Shown here piece by piece: positions 44,201 to 59,844 of a stretch of DNA of 64,000 bases (its first letter is position 1; the number at the start of each line of letters is the position of its first letter). The stretch spans positions 310,001 through 374,000 of the forward strand of contig JAQGDQ010000143.1 of the NCBI GenBank assembly GCA_030141605.1, in the 5' to 3' direction. The stretch is from Tubiluchus corallicola. Lineage: Eukaryota > Priapulida > Priapulimorpha > Priapulimorphida > Tubiluchidae. Made by a program: the position numbers and the translations under genes. Below the pieces are notes generated by a model. The model was given only the letters and a program-made list of their open reading frames with translations, had not been told where the DNA came from and did no database searches.

Positions 44201-47200
44201 TTGAAACTCTAGTTACTATAGTTTTAAAGTTACCGTATTCATTGCTATTTACAGATATTGGCTCCTATCTCGGAGTTTTATAGACTCCCAAATTTTTAAA
44301 AGCTCGGGTATATATCTACGCAGCATTACCTGAAAACTTAATTAAAATTGAACTCTACTTAAAGCCCTAAGAGAAGTCGAATGGCAATCGAGAAAACTGA
44401 TCGATGTCCAGTGTCCTTGACCCTTTAATCGAAGTCACCATTCACCAAACCACTGTCAAAGTTCCTATCCCAGATATCTACTCTTTAGGTTTCGTGACTC
44501 TAGCCCTATGCGTTTGCAAGTTAACATGAATTAAAATTGGAAAATTGGATGCTTAACATAATTATATGAAAAAAATCAGTATATGGGTTCTAGATTCGCG
44601 GCGTTATTGCTCACAAGTATGCATTCTATCAGACTCTAAACTCCCCTAGGCTTGTACACATCACATTCGTTATTTTTTATCAGATTTTTTTTTATTTTGT
44701 TAACAAAGATAAGTCTCTGGCACCATGGTCTTAAAATAGAATCTTATTACTACAAAGGAAAAAAGCTATTATTGTAACTTATAAACAATAAAAAATATTG
44801 AAGTTTTTAGTGTGCAGAAACAAACTTGCCTTTTCTAGGTCCTTTGGAGTCCCATAATGCATTGTTCTGGTGACATCAGTTGTTCCATCCCTAGAATATA
44901 AATTTTCGTAAGGTAAGTTTCACTCTTTCGTTCACTAGTTTGTTTGTCTTGTCATGTATTCGTATATTTAATCCTCCAGTATAATCTCCAAATGTTTCTC
45001 CATATCGGCCAAAGATTCGGTCAGCTATTCAGTCAGTCGGTGAGTTATATTAAGCAGTTGTGCATCCATCAACAAGTGAGTGAATTAGCAGTCTTCACTT
45101 GGTTTATCAGCTAGCCAGTATATATTATCCAGTATTAGGTATTTTCACCAGGCCACCAAAATGTGTAGTATCAGAAACGAGATTATGAACATTTGACTGA
45201 TTCGTTAACAGCCTTATACAAAAGCTACTATGGCCTAATTTTATACAATGCTAATTTTATATGCTAACTATGCAGACCGTATAATTTTCTGGTAAGTAAT
45301 TAAAATTCCTTTTCGGTAAACTAAATTTTAATTTTTAGCTATTTCGTTTACTTTAGCAAATATAATTATTAGCATGATCAATTCAAACATCAATTATTAT
45401 TAAATTATCAAATTATTATCGAAAGGTAATACTGAATAACATCCAAATAACACCATAAAGGACTCAAACCAAGAATTATATTAAATCATCATTTTCAGAA
45501 TAATTTGCTGCAAAATTTATTGAAGTTGGAGGAAGTTCACAAATTTGCCCAGATTATCTTGGATTATCTTGGAAACTGAAGTATGAACAATTAAAACTAG
45601 TCCTGTCTTTCCCCTCTATCAGATATATATAGAGGAGGCTACTAGAAGGCTTTTATGAGCCGTAACCATTTTCTTTGTGCAGTAACCGTTTTTTGTGAGC
45701 AGTAACCATTTTCTTTATATGTAGCAACTTGGAAATATAAGTTTTACCATGTACACATTGCTAAACTAAAAGTTTGAATAACTTCAAAAGCTAAATTTTA
45801 ATTAGAAGTTTAAAAAAGTATGAAAATGCTATAGTAAGATCACTTCCTCCAAATATGAACCTAAGTCTCATATTTTGTATATTTTTCAAAATTTTGACTA
45901 AATTTAAATATTTTAAGTGAGAGCAGGCGACAGTACTGTCAGACTTCACGACCCGAGCAGCTGCCATACAACATAAAAATTTTTAATAAAAAATTAGATG
46001 CAGTGGATAAAATGACGAATAATTCAAACATCATTTACAAAAAATAGTCGAATGAAAACTTTTACGTAATTTCATGCCTTTAAAATGTGTATAATTACAT
46101 GGCCTATTACATGCAACATGATAAAAGGAATTCGTTTCACGGATATTTGTATAGGAGCTGCACAGCCGGGAATGAGTTAGACTAGGATGGTCAATTTAAT
46201 ATTTGTAAAAGTTTTTTTACAGCATACCAACAGTAATACACTTCTTCAACCTTAAACCAAAGAAACAAACAAGATTAGCAGCACTTCCCACTTTCCATAC
46301 AAAGCAAACAGGAAATACCCCTATAACAATAGAAGAACGACCCTGCAGTTTGAATTACATTGCATAAGTAAACAACTAACGTTGAGAAAGAAAAGTAATT
46401 TGATTTGCATACAAATACTGTCCACCAGAGTCAAGAAGAAACATTTCATTTCTTGTAAGGTTGCGGTCGGTAGTATTACGAGATCGGTAATGGATGATTG
46501 CTCCATTCGGACCTGATCCAGCAATGGTTGCGAAGCTTAAACCTCTGTTTAGTGGATCGTTTCTGTGAACAAATATTAACCAAATTTAAAAGCGGTACTA
46601 AAATTAATCTGTCACATCATATAAACCAGCACATCTATAAGTTAAAATTAGACATATTTATCTATTTATGGTCCTTAGAAAATGTCATTACAATTGACGA
46701 ATTTAATACTATTAATGTTTGAAAGAATTAGAAGTTAATAAAAAAATTGAACAGCGCAGACATTAGATTCAGGAATGTTGATCTTCCGGCAATTGAAGAA
46801 AGTAATAATAGAGTGCCTGAACATAACTTTTTTAAAGAAAATTCAATTTCTTTATCAACTTTACGAGTAAAATAATTTTTTCAGGCTGTGATTGCATTAA
46901 AATTCATTAGGTAAAATTACAATTCATACAAAGCTTGATAGATATGCTACAGATGTATAGACATTGTTTCTATGAGTCGATGAAAATGTCATTTTATTAA
47001 GGAAAACAGTCATTCTTCACTGATTTTCAGGCTTTTGCTGTATCCTGTGTAAGGTACCTCAACAATCAAACTGCTTGCCATTAATGTCCCAATACAAACA
47101 GCGGTAATGTATTTCGTCTGGCCTGACTAAGCTGTCTTTACAAAGTACATGGTCAGTGCAAGCTGGCATAGCCTACTGCATACAGAACATTAAATCCGTT

Positions 47201-50200
47201 TGCATTATTAGTTGTGTTTTGTGAATTTAGTTTTTTTTTAAAAAGGGCAAAGCAATAGAATTTTGTCATCATAATAATTGCTTTTAATATTTTAATCCAA
47301 AACTTTAGTGAACAAAAGTGAATCAGAGTCAGCGCTTGTTTTCTTTTACTGTGTAGGTAACCTTAACTCATACATGATGCATTCAAAACAAGTTGCCACA
47401 AACCCAAATTTTGAAGGAAAAGAAATGAAATAATTAAGAACAAGAACAATTAGGCACAATTTTTATTGTGATTATCAATAATTAATCAATTAAAGAATTG
47501 TTCTTATTAGTCTGTATAATCAGGTAATGTATGAGCGTTTATATGAAATCTAAGAAAAACAAAATGTTAGTTCAGGTATACAGGTCCTTCATACGCAAAG
47601 TGGAGATTCATATCTCTCGAGACAGTCATTTATATCTCATTAACTTTTCCAATTCTTTAACAAGCCCTTTTTGACTGAATGAAAATGCTATTGATTAAAT
47701 TACATTCGTTGAACAAAAACATAGTACAACAAAATAAAAGCTTTCTTTCGAATAAGCGAATTTTCGTGCAACGAATACGATAACTTCATATGATGTGCTA
47801 CAATTAGACACAAAAAAATGCAGTACTACCATTATTATTACCTTCTCATTTCTTCTAGCCTATTTGAAGCAGAAAGTTCTGACCAGACGTTCCCCTTGTT
47901 TACCTCTTTTTCCAAAAATGAGAGAAAAACACAAACAATAGCAGAGTCTCTGATCTGTAAAGAGTAAAATTATGTATCAATTGTTCACAGTTAAGTTACG
48001 CTTATTTAGACACATTTTAATAATATACACCATTGACAGTTGCAAAAAATGACATCTCACCTGACATTTTCTGTAATTTTCGATTTCCACGTCGTTCTTT
48101 TGAGCTTTTTTCATCTCAAGAGGTGACATCATGATTAGTCGCTGTCCCTGTAAAATGTACACGTAATAAACAATAAAATAAAAAATACAGGCAAAAATAA
48201 ATAGTGGAAAACTTAAAGATTATGACGATTAACAACATTATTTGTTTGTGCTTACCTCCGGTATGCGGCTGAATATAGCTTGGCTTGTGTAATTGCTAAT
48301 AGAAACTACGCTGTGTTGATTGCTCAATCTCGTTATATCACCAAAGATGTCCTCGTAAGGTCGAAGTTTCACACAGTTTTCACTGTTACATCCGTTTGAT
48401 TGAAGATGTCGCCTCACCTCATCAGTTACCTTGTCATTGTCCACGTACAACCTGCAAGCATTTTGACAAGATTTCAGTACAGTTTCTCAAGCAATAGAAG
48501 AGATTTATTGATATTTAAATTCATAAGCCCATGGAATTAGTTCTGTTTTTAGGAGTTTGGAACTAAAACCAGTTATGCATTTTGCAAAATCAAATAGTGA
48601 TTTTTAAATTTCTTTTCTTATATAGCCCAGAGTTAAAAATCGAACAGTTTTTTAAGTTTTTTTGTCACTTACACCATATACTTGCCATAAACCATATAAA
48701 AATCAGAATTATTAGCAATCTCAAGACCTATTATTGATGTTTTATCATCATTTACAGTGCATCAATCATGTACAAAAAACAGTATTATCTTTCATAATAA
48801 CCTATGTATCAGTCTTGCTACAAACACTCAGGATTAAGTAGTAGCAACTGCCAGTGACTGTTTACAGCTTAACTGTAAGCAACTTCTATATTATAAAAAT
48901 ATAATAAATTGGCTATTAAAGTGAAAAGAATTCTGCTTTTAACAAAGTTAATAAGGCATTATTATAAATAAACCATAAATTTATAGCACGTGACATTTCA
49001 TAATTTTAGGATAATTACAAAAACAACAATACATGTTCATTTACACATTATAATACTTACAAAATTTCATTTGGAGTGACAATGGTGTAAACAAAGAAAA
49101 ATGGATTATATGCAATGTCCGAACCCCGAAGATTAAAAAGCCCTAAAATAAAAATTGGTAAATAGCAATTAGCATTCCTCTCAAACAGCTATAGGTCGAA
49201 AAATACTAAACGTTTGAGTTATAAAGAAGACTTTAAAACTAATTATAACCGGATACCAGTAAAAGAACTAGGTAAACTGAAAGATGCTGTTCCTTATAAT
49301 AAAATGCGCAATTATAAATAAAAATAATGACATACATGCAGACTCATCAAGTGGTGACACAACGACCATGACATCATTTCCGTGTTCTGCTAAATCTTCT
49401 CGCAGCTCTTTTACTTTGTCCATCCATGTTTTCCCTTTAAAGAAAATCAAAAAGACATTGAATGATAAGTTGAGGAAACATGGTAATTAAGTAAGAAGAC
49501 TATAAGAAGAGCAAAAAATAAACTAGCATTTTGAATTACAAGTCACCCAACACGGCCTAAGCCAACTTTTAGAAATTATTATAGTTGCTTTAAAGTTATG
49601 TACTTCAGCAGTGTTAGTAAATTAAAAGTAATTGAAAAGAAGCACAAAAAACTTTGTGTTTTTTATAAATCTAATTTGTACAAAAAATGAATAACAAAAG
49701 ATGGAGGGAAAAAATGAAGAAAGAAGTTTTATAGAACTAATAAATGAAGAAACATTTCACTTGAAAAAACAAATAAATACATGAAAAAAGTTAAATAGGA
49801 AAATAAAATTAAAAGAGAAATATATGTGTGCAATCTGAACGAAAATGAAAAACGATAAGGAAGATGACTATGATGATGATGATGATGATGACGATGGTGA
49901 TGACGATGATAACAATTACTATGACACTGGTAATGACAATTTACAAACTCTAATGATACTAATGACTAGAATAACGATCTTGCAAAAGTGACCATATGCA
50001 GGTCTAGTGGTTATTCTTTTGATTTATGTATGTTGAAAAATTAGAAAATTAGATGTGCGCAGTATTAAAAGACAACTGAAATAACAATAACATAATTACT
50101 GCCTCTTTCAGACAATAAAACATACCTGCATACTTAGTTGGGTGGACAATTATCTTCCCTTTTGGTGCATCTGGCCTGTTTGCCCAGATTATGTCAATCA

Positions 50201-53200
50201 AATTTTCATCTACAGCCACCAAATCCATTCCAGCACTTTGAAGTACATTATCTACCATTCTGAAGTTCACTAAAATGGGAAACAGAAAAGCTTTTCAATA
50301 AATTAACAAAGTGTGCTAAAGCTTGAACTAGTAAAAAAATGGAACAGTTAACTCACTTCTTAAAATGCCCAAAAGTACTTGTAGCCTTACCTCCGTATGT
50401 ACTTTATGTGAAGTTTAGTCCACAATGTGTATAGAATACTTTGTATTAAACACTGAAATAGGTTTCCATATATGTGTAGTACATTTCTGAAGACATAGAC
50501 AGAGACAACATTTATTCACCCACCGGGCATTTAACTGACAGCATTAGTATTAATACCTATCAGTGACTTGCAACTACAACTTACAACTATACAGGTTAGA
50601 TGCTACCCACAAATAATAAATAAGATGCAGTATATATGCCATGGCATTAAACTTGAACCAAACACTGTAACCACTAAGCGTATCTGCATTCTCTAGCCTA
50701 GACCACTCGACTATCGAACTCAGAACACAAAAAATTGTAGATTACCTATTTACAGTAATCTATCACTATAAATGTAATAAACTGTAATTAACTACTGTAG
50801 ATTACTAGTAGTGATATCTTATATGAGCAAAGAATACTTCACACATTAAACAAGCAACAGGTGTGCATGACGTCCAGTACAATATGTATTTAGGATTCAA
50901 ATTTATCACATAAACAGCCTGCCATTGAAAATAGGAAAACAGTAATCTGTGGCACATGCGCATTCGAGTACAAGTAGAATCGCTTAATACTCAAAAAGAG
51001 CCTCGACATGTCACACGTGATAGTCAATTTTAACAGTATATATATATAAGGGACTATGATTCTGACTAGGACTATAGTATTAAAACGCTGACGACAGTCT
51101 TATTTAGGTATTTGCAATGTTGGTTTTTGCAAAATCTTTAAAGTAACCCGTTTCAAATTTTATGGGTTTCAAATTTTAAGACATGCACACTACGATACTG
51201 TTAAAAAGTTATCCTAGTACATACAATTTCATAATCATGAAATCCCTGTAACTAACTTTATTGTTCTTGGTAATACCAATTCCTTTAGATAAATCCTATT
51301 TTGGAAGCTGTTTAAAATCAATCCTTACCATGGGAAACAAGTGATGGGTCAACACCTACTTTATCACCCGACTGGAGTCCAGCATTTTCTTCTGGATCTG
51401 TCAGCCATTCTTCTGGTGTAGCTGGATATCCAGGAATCCCTGCCAGTGAAAATAAGGATAAAAAATAAAAAATAATATTTGTTAGTACAAAATCTGTTTA
51501 ACACTTCAAAGGAATTCATTACCAGATTGTAAAAACCAGTAAACATCAGAGCCCTTAGTTCAAATGCACGCATTCCCAAAGACAGTACAAACAACCAATT
51601 ACTTAATACAGGAGAAATTAAGTAAGCGCATCAGCATAAGTTTTCACTATATTTGTCGTGAAAAATAGTTCTAACACTGCTCACAAACTAGAAACACGTA
51701 ACTAAATAAGTCACTTGCCAATGCCTATGTAACAATTTTAATTATTGCAATAATCTGCATAAGAAAACTTCGTTAATTCCATTGACGTGTAATAACCACA
51801 TAATGGCATTGCAAACTTAAACAAATACCCTTACTAATCTTACTAATTAAACGTTAATTAGGAAATTATTAAACCAAGCAAAAATATTTAATCATTATCA
51901 TCATTATCACTTAATTAACTAAAACTACGTATAAGGGATGACAAGCATGTACGACTGAGATCTAAATAATGACCAACTGAAGATCATCATAGGCTATTTA
52001 GCCACCATTCGGTTTCCGTATAGACTTATAACGTAAATATTGTATAAAATCCTTGAATTAACAGTTATTATTTTGTAAGTATGTGTATGTAAATATTTTC
52101 GTTGTTTAACTAACTCAAAGTATACAAATTACGTACAAATAAGCATATATTCCTTTATCAAAAAATAATTTTCTTAATTACTGTAAACACCTATAAACAC
52201 CTATAGCGATGAAGATCCTGTGACTGAGAATAGACATTAATAGATAAGTAAGTTCATTAATCAGCTGACTTGCCATGTAACCCAAGTACTGTACTGAAAC
52301 TGAAATGTGGGAAGTTTCTAAACAAGCAAATAAACGTTATAGAAGCTATTTTAACAGCACTACTTTACTTACCCTCTTTCATGAGAAGCCAATTTCTGCA
52401 ATCAAGCTCCTCATCTGCTTGCACAAAGTAACGCCCATCGGTGAAAAGGGCTGCTTTTGTCTGTGTAATAACAACCGTCCCTAAAAAAACAAGAGGTCTG
52501 TTAACTATTATTTAAACCTTTTCAAATGTGCACTACTGTGGTACATATGCGTTCATTTACAGGAAAGGCTAGAAACTTATGCTGGCACAAACCAACGATT
52601 AATTAAATTTTGACGCCAAACTTAAAAGAAAGGAAATGTGAAAAGTTGAAATACAGCATGGATTCGAACCAGGGACTATCCACTTACAAGACAGACATTT
52701 TAGACCACTGTATTTCCAAAGGATCATGGCAATCCAAATTTTTTCCATTAGAGCTGAATTTAACCAAAGTCAGCATATTTTAATTAACTGTTACATCATT
52801 ATTAATAGCAATCTTGATATTAAGACTATAATTAAAGTCAGGAATTATTTGAAACATCTAAACTTGAACAACAGCAATCATGCAATCATATGATTTTTAC
52901 AGTCATATAAGACGCGAATCAACATTATCAATTAACAGAAAAAAATTACCAAACTTGATACAACTGATATTAAAAGGGAACAAGATTTAAAATAAGAAAA
53001 AATGAAAAAATATGAACAAATAGATTTAGTACCTTTACAATTACAAACTAAAATGTTTTATAAATAAGAATTAAAGAATTAGTCGTTCCAAAAAACAATT
53101 TGAAAAGCAGTCAAACGCTGGAGTGTTAAATAACATAACTGGAGTAAGTCATAGTAAAATAAACTCACAATACCTGCAGACCCTGTGAATCCGCTAATAA

Positions 53201-53979
53201 ACACCCTCCTCTTATCATGCTCAGAGACATACTCGCTCAGATGAGCATCATTGGTTGGAACAATGTAAGCAGCTAAGCCTCGTCTGCGCATCAATCTGCG
53301 CAGTTCTCCTAACTGAAACGTGGTGTCTTTCCGTGATTTTGGATTAGGCTGAAACATTTTTGAAACAGGTTTATTATAATCATAACAAATATAAGCGCAA
53401 GTATATGAAACTACTTTTACTACCTTAAGCAGTTCACAGCATGACATTGGTAGCTTTCTAAGCCCTACATCTAAACGAGCTATGTCTAGTTCGATGCTTC
53501 CTATTGCTTTCCTAATTCAACGTAGGTAAGTACTTAATTGCTGGGTAATCTTACAAATATAAAATCACAACAGTGTAAAAACTTGTCAAACTATGTCAAT
53601 ATTTACTACATCCAAAATTGTGAGGTAAGGTTAATAAAATGTAAGAGGTGTTTGGCATAAAAGTATGTTTAGGAAAAATTATTGACGAAATGGTATAGTT
53701 CATATAATTAGCTAGGAACATGAGGGAGTATGTACAAGAGGGATGGTAATTTTCAGACGGTTATGCAAACAAATTAAATATCAAATTACAGCTAATTTTC
53801 TTAATAAACAATGTAGACAATTTTTCTGACTATACACTCAACATTATAACGATAAATTTATGAAAACGTATCATTGATAGATAAGTATGCCTTTGAGAAT
53901 CAACTCATTTACAATGTCAACAGCAATTTACAAATATATCACAAGTGTTTTTAACTGTGCAATACGTTTGTTGAACTTG

Positions 53980-54065
<86 letters not shown>

Positions 54066-55693
54066 AAGGTAGGCGGAGAAAAAGAAATTATACAGAAGGA
54101 AAAAGTGAATAAACAAAAATCAAATGAATGAGCAAAAGAATGACTATTTTGCAATACATTCATATTACCCAAGTAAACTGTCATAATTTATGAATTCGTA
54201 AGTTGACATATTCCTGCTGTCTACTTTGTTGAATTTTTTAATTATAATTAATTATAATACAGAACATGCAGCAAGCCAAAAAATGATAAGAAAATTTACT
54301 GTTATGAATACAAACTCAAAGCTATGTTGCATAACGGAGAGAACGGCATCAGCTTATGAACTACACAGAATCTACCCATGAAACAATGCTAACTGCAACA
54401 TACACCAATAGCAACAATGGCAAGGTTGCCATTAATTATTCATTATCACTGGCATCCTAATCAACATCATTTGTGCTTCAACACACTTAGTATTGTTAGA
54501 ATGAATCTTAGTTTCTATAATGCCAGCATGTCATCATCGTCAAAAGAGTGGTATAGTCCTTAGTGGTATGATCATCGTTATTTCGATCATCATTACCATC
54601 ATAATTAATTATTGTATTTCATCATTATCACCACTGTAAATAACTTCACCACTATCATCACGTTTCTATCACTTCTGGATTAATTTTTGCTCTTGCAGAA
54701 TGTTACAATTAGAATAGTAGACCTCGATCTGCTTTTATTTTGCTCACAGTTTACTTTTCGAGAGATACATGAAGCGGTATAATGATTATTTGGTAGTTGT
54801 TTTTTTAGCAAATTTTGCAGTGTTGTAAATGGAGAGTTCTGTGTGTCAACTGGGTCTAGCAATATTTTATATGATTCAAAAAGTGTAAGATTGGGCCTAC
54901 TGTTTTGCGTGACTCGAGTCAATTTCTCGGGTCAAAATTAACAGGGTTTCCAATTAACAGGGGAAAACCTGTTAATTTTGAAAGTTCTTCACGGAATTTA
55001 ATTATGCTTTTGTGTGAATTATATTTTTGAGCATTTCTCTATTTTTATTATTATTTTCTTTTAAAGTAATTTTGCAATTAACTACAAATAGCACTACTTT
55101 TTAAAGTAACAGCTAAAGAAAAAATTGCCCACCCTGCTTGAACTGCAACTGTCCCGATCATTTGTTGTCACTTCTCTTTTGTCGCGTGCAAACGTTTGAA
55201 TGAATTCTTCTTTTGCTACCAGTCCATTGCACACCAGTAGTGTATCTAAAAGATATTAAAATTATTTTATTCTAAAATTAAATTAGCTGGTAACAACATA
55301 ACAACAAATCCTACTACGATAAAAACAGAGTTAATATAAAAAGGGTTTATAACAAACTTCATATTAAGTTATACCTATACCTTTGTAAGTAATCGTTAGC
55401 AATGATGTTAGAAACACAGATGGGTTTAATTTCAGTTTAAGCGGTTCACTATTGCTTAGTAATAGTGCTGCATTATTGTCACGTAAATTAAAAGTGAGTG
55501 ATTTTATGAAACGATATATTAATAGTGCAAACAGAGAACCATTATTAACAGAAATATTATTAAGGAATCATTGTTAGCCATAGGTGGAGTATTTGAGGTT
55601 GGGCTTGACAATAGCCAGTTAGCTATATTAATAGATTGTGTAAATCATTGCTGATTTAGTTTTTTATATAGGTCTATTGTGTAAATATTATAT

Positions 55694-55753
<60 letters not shown>

Positions 55754-58700
55754 TGCGTGCGTGTGTGTGTGTGTGTGAACAGTAGTAATTATTTTTCCAC
55801 TAACCCAGTCAAATATTATAATTAATATTAATTTATTTACTAAATTTGCTAGCTATTAAAAAGTGTGCGGTTGTTTAATGAATTGTGCGAAATACATACT
55901 ATAAAGACAAAATATAAAGAAATAAAGATAGATAGATATAGCTTAGTATGAAGTTTGTTACGAACCATTTTTATTCTTTTATTTGAATAAAACTATTTAT
56001 TGTATGTAAACCTAACGGGGTTAGCATGCTTACTGGATTATTATCAAAAACGTACTAAAATTCGTGAGCCAGTCCCCAGCTTACCATACATGCGTCTCTT
56101 GTTCAAGTCCAGCATGATTGGCTGAGTTGCTCATAATTTGTCTGCATCTTTTTTTCTCCAGCTAATCAGACATTGCAGTACTTAACGTAAACCGTTAAGG
56201 TAGCTTTTCACAGTCAAGAACCGTAGTTGATGATACGAAAATGTTTTGTGCAAAAAAATCTACACGGCAACAGTGCATGGTTTCCTGAACTGTATCTATG
56301 GGTTCAAGAAGACGCAAACCAACAATATAGATGTGTTAATCATTTTAAATACATTCAGAGCACATCTACCCAAAATCTTTTTGTAAGCCCAACAGAGTGC
56401 GTCAGAAAGCTAATAAATACAGATACTGTTCAGCAAAAGCTTTACTGTAAGGTATCACTATCCCGAAAGGCAAAATATGTATCACTTAGTACATAAATTC
56501 TCTGAGCTTTATTCCAATATACGTAAAACTATGACTACCCAAACAAATTTAGTGTCAATATTTATTTTCAAGTTCAATTTACACCTGATTTTCAGTGTCA
56601 TGTACCTGATCATTGTGTATTTTATTAATTATTCTAACGCTTCTTCTTTGCCCAATGGCTTTCCTACAGTTTCTATTTTTCTTTATCAATTTATTTTCAA
56701 GTATGTTTTGTATCTGATTTTTGGACATTTTATCTTTCTTTAAAGATCATTTATATTCACTGGTTCTCCTATTCACTTCACTAGTATGGGCCAGCAGACA
56801 ACTTACTGTTTTCTTTATTATACCTTTGTGCCTAAACAAATATTATAATAATATGACATAATATAATATAATATAATATAATATAATATAATATAATATA
56901 ATATAATATAATATAATATAATATAATATAATATAATGTAATGTAATGTAATGTAATGTAATGTAATGTAATATAATATGGTATGGTATGGTATGGTATG
57001 GTATGGTATGGTATGGTATGGTATGGTATGGTATGGTATGGTATAATATAATATAATATAATATAATATAATATAATATAATATAATATAATATAATATA
57101 ATATAATATAATATAATATAATATAATATAATATAATATAATATAATATAATATAATAGCTATGAAGTTCTAAAGTGTGACTTTGACATAGAACATGACG
57201 TATACCTCATTACGCGCTGTAACACAGAGCCAAATAGAAACGAGGTAGCCAAGATTAAAACTGTAGTAGTGCCTGAAGGTATATCACTAAGTCTTAGTGC
57301 GTTGATCAGCAAAACATTTACGCACTGAAACGTGATATCAAACGAAAATGCTGCACTCGAGCAAGCAGCAAGACTGCATTATCAAAAATTATATGCTATA
57401 ATGTCAACATAGAGAGTAAACGTCACAAAATTACAGTCATTTTGATAAGAATAATAATGCGATGTTTGTTAAAACCAACCTCGTAAAATCACACTATTCT
57501 ATTGTCAGCAATATTTATGAAACATTACTGCCGGTCATTGTTAACCTAAAACTTAAACGTTAATTTTATATTTACTTCACGCGTTAATTTATTTGTTTTT
57601 AATACAGTTTGACATTCTGCAAGCCGGGACTCAATGCTCAACGGCCTGCGCAACATGTAAAGTTGTAGCTGGATCGGAATCTATTCCATGATCAACATGA
57701 TCTTCTAAGATGAAATACTAAATCAGTAGAAGTGTCTTAATGGCTTTCGGACGAATATTATGACTAATATTACTTATCGGACCTCGACGAGGTGACTACT
57801 CGGGGAGTGTATTTGTTATCATTATTGTAACTTTTTTAAGCATATATACATATAGTACATATGGATGTAAGTATATTTAAGATGATACTACTCAGTAGCA
57901 GGGGCGTATTTACCAATAGGCTAACTAAGTTGTAGCCTAGGGCGCCAGATTTTAGTGGCCTAGTGTTGAAAAAGTTCTTATTCTCCTCGGAAAAAACGTA
58001 TCCCTTCGTATTCATGATTATGAAGCGTGTGTTCTATAACATATTACAAGCAGTAGCTTTTATATAAGCGCCATTTAACAAAGATGACACAAAAGGTACT
58101 ACACTTCAAGGAGTTGCGCAGCCCACTTAGATACAAGTGCTTACAAACATAATTTACGTAATTATTAATTATCAATAACTACGTAGGACTAGGTAAGTAA
58201 TTGTGCAACTCACGTCACATATAAAAACATACATAAATCTATAAGAGAAATGAGCTGTTACGGCATAGTAATGCCCCAGCTCAAAAACTTTTTCTGGCGG
58301 TCAAACATCCATTTACTGATCCGACTCAGCGATACTTAACGTCGGTCCCCAAGCACCCACAGTTAGTTTTGTAGCACACCTACCGCTGTTTCGTGACTAT
58401 CTGCATGACGAATTACTGATTGACAGCATAATTTCTACAAGCACAATAAAAATAAAGCTGAAAGCAAATAATTGTTAAGCGCAATAAATTTATTAGCTCA
58501 TTTTAAATTTGCATTTTATTTTACCTTTAACTGTAGAACTGGCTTATATCTTGTACACGAAGAAAAAAGTGACAGAAAATAGCAAAAAAGTCAGTACTTA
58601 CAGGAAATATATATAGTTGTTTACTTTGTTTCTTGCTTGCTTCCTTGTTTGTTTGGTTGTTTGCTTGTTTGCTTGAGTACTTACTTTCTTACTTACTTAT

Positions 58701-59806
58701 GTACTTACTTTGCTGTCTTTCTGTTTTGTTTGCTTACACACCGAAATACTTCTTGCTTGACTATATGTATGCTAGCTTCCTTGCTTACTTTTCCTACCTA
58801 TCTACCTACTTACATTCTTATTTACCTAGAAGCAAGGCGGTATTTTCCAATTGTACTTAAATGCTGTATATAGTTATCAACAAGTTGGTCTCTAATTTGC
58901 ATGTAATTACCGTAACTGATGTCAACCACTGACGCGCCTTAAACTGACGTTTGAATGGCAATCAATAAGTGTCTTGAATTCTAGAAAATCTGGTAAGACG
59001 ACCACAGATCGGTCGGCAGACTCTTAGAAGAAAACCGTAGGGGAAAATATGTGAATATATTGATAAATGATTTTCGTTGGCCTAGTTACCTTTCACTTAC
59101 ACCAAAAACAGGTGTATCCCGAAAATGCATACCAGTTTGTGCACTGTATATAAGCGAGCAAAAAACCTAGGTGAAAAGGAAAATAGAAACTGACAGTCTG
59201 ACAGTCAAAAGATCTTAGGGAATTCTTGCTGCATAAAGAAGCAAACGCTTTGCAAACTATGGACTAGAACTTACAATGAGATCAGAAGCTTTTACAATCG
59301 ATATTATTAGGAATTTAACTATGAAATAATTATCGCCGTATTATTATGCGCTATAACTAGAATGTTCGTGAGCAAATTTTTAAAACATTTGTGAAATAGC
59401 AAACGCAGTTACGAAATTTTAAACTAAATACTCAAAGGACCTGTAAAGATATACTGGAGACCCCCGTTATTATGGTTCTATGCATCACATAATAGCTGTC
59501 TTTAAATGCATTTACTTTTATGGCCGCCGAGGTTTCATGATTACTAAGCATAGAGATCAGCGTTGTGTGGAAATGAGGGAGTCATTTAGCTCATAACCAC
59601 CAACTGAGAAGCTCGTTACAACCATTGTAACTAATATTACCTTATGTATTGGCACTAACAGAGAGTAAATTAAAATGACTAATTGGTAAACAAGGGTTGA
59701 AAGCATGCCATCCTTTCCACACAAATGTTCTACTGAAGAAATGCAAGAAATTGATTTTCCCCGGATATAGGTTGCTCTAATTTGTTAGTAATAGTCGTTA
59801 AAATTA

Positions 59807-59844
<38 letters not shown>

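Noticed and set aside
53349-53447. ATG and residues upstream of exon 3 in the peptidase frame as an alternative start
   Set aside because: A TTTCAG acceptor precedes the conserved PNPKSRKDT, exon 2 joins in phase, and the upstream residues have no family match. A cytosolic isoform starting here cannot be fully excluded.
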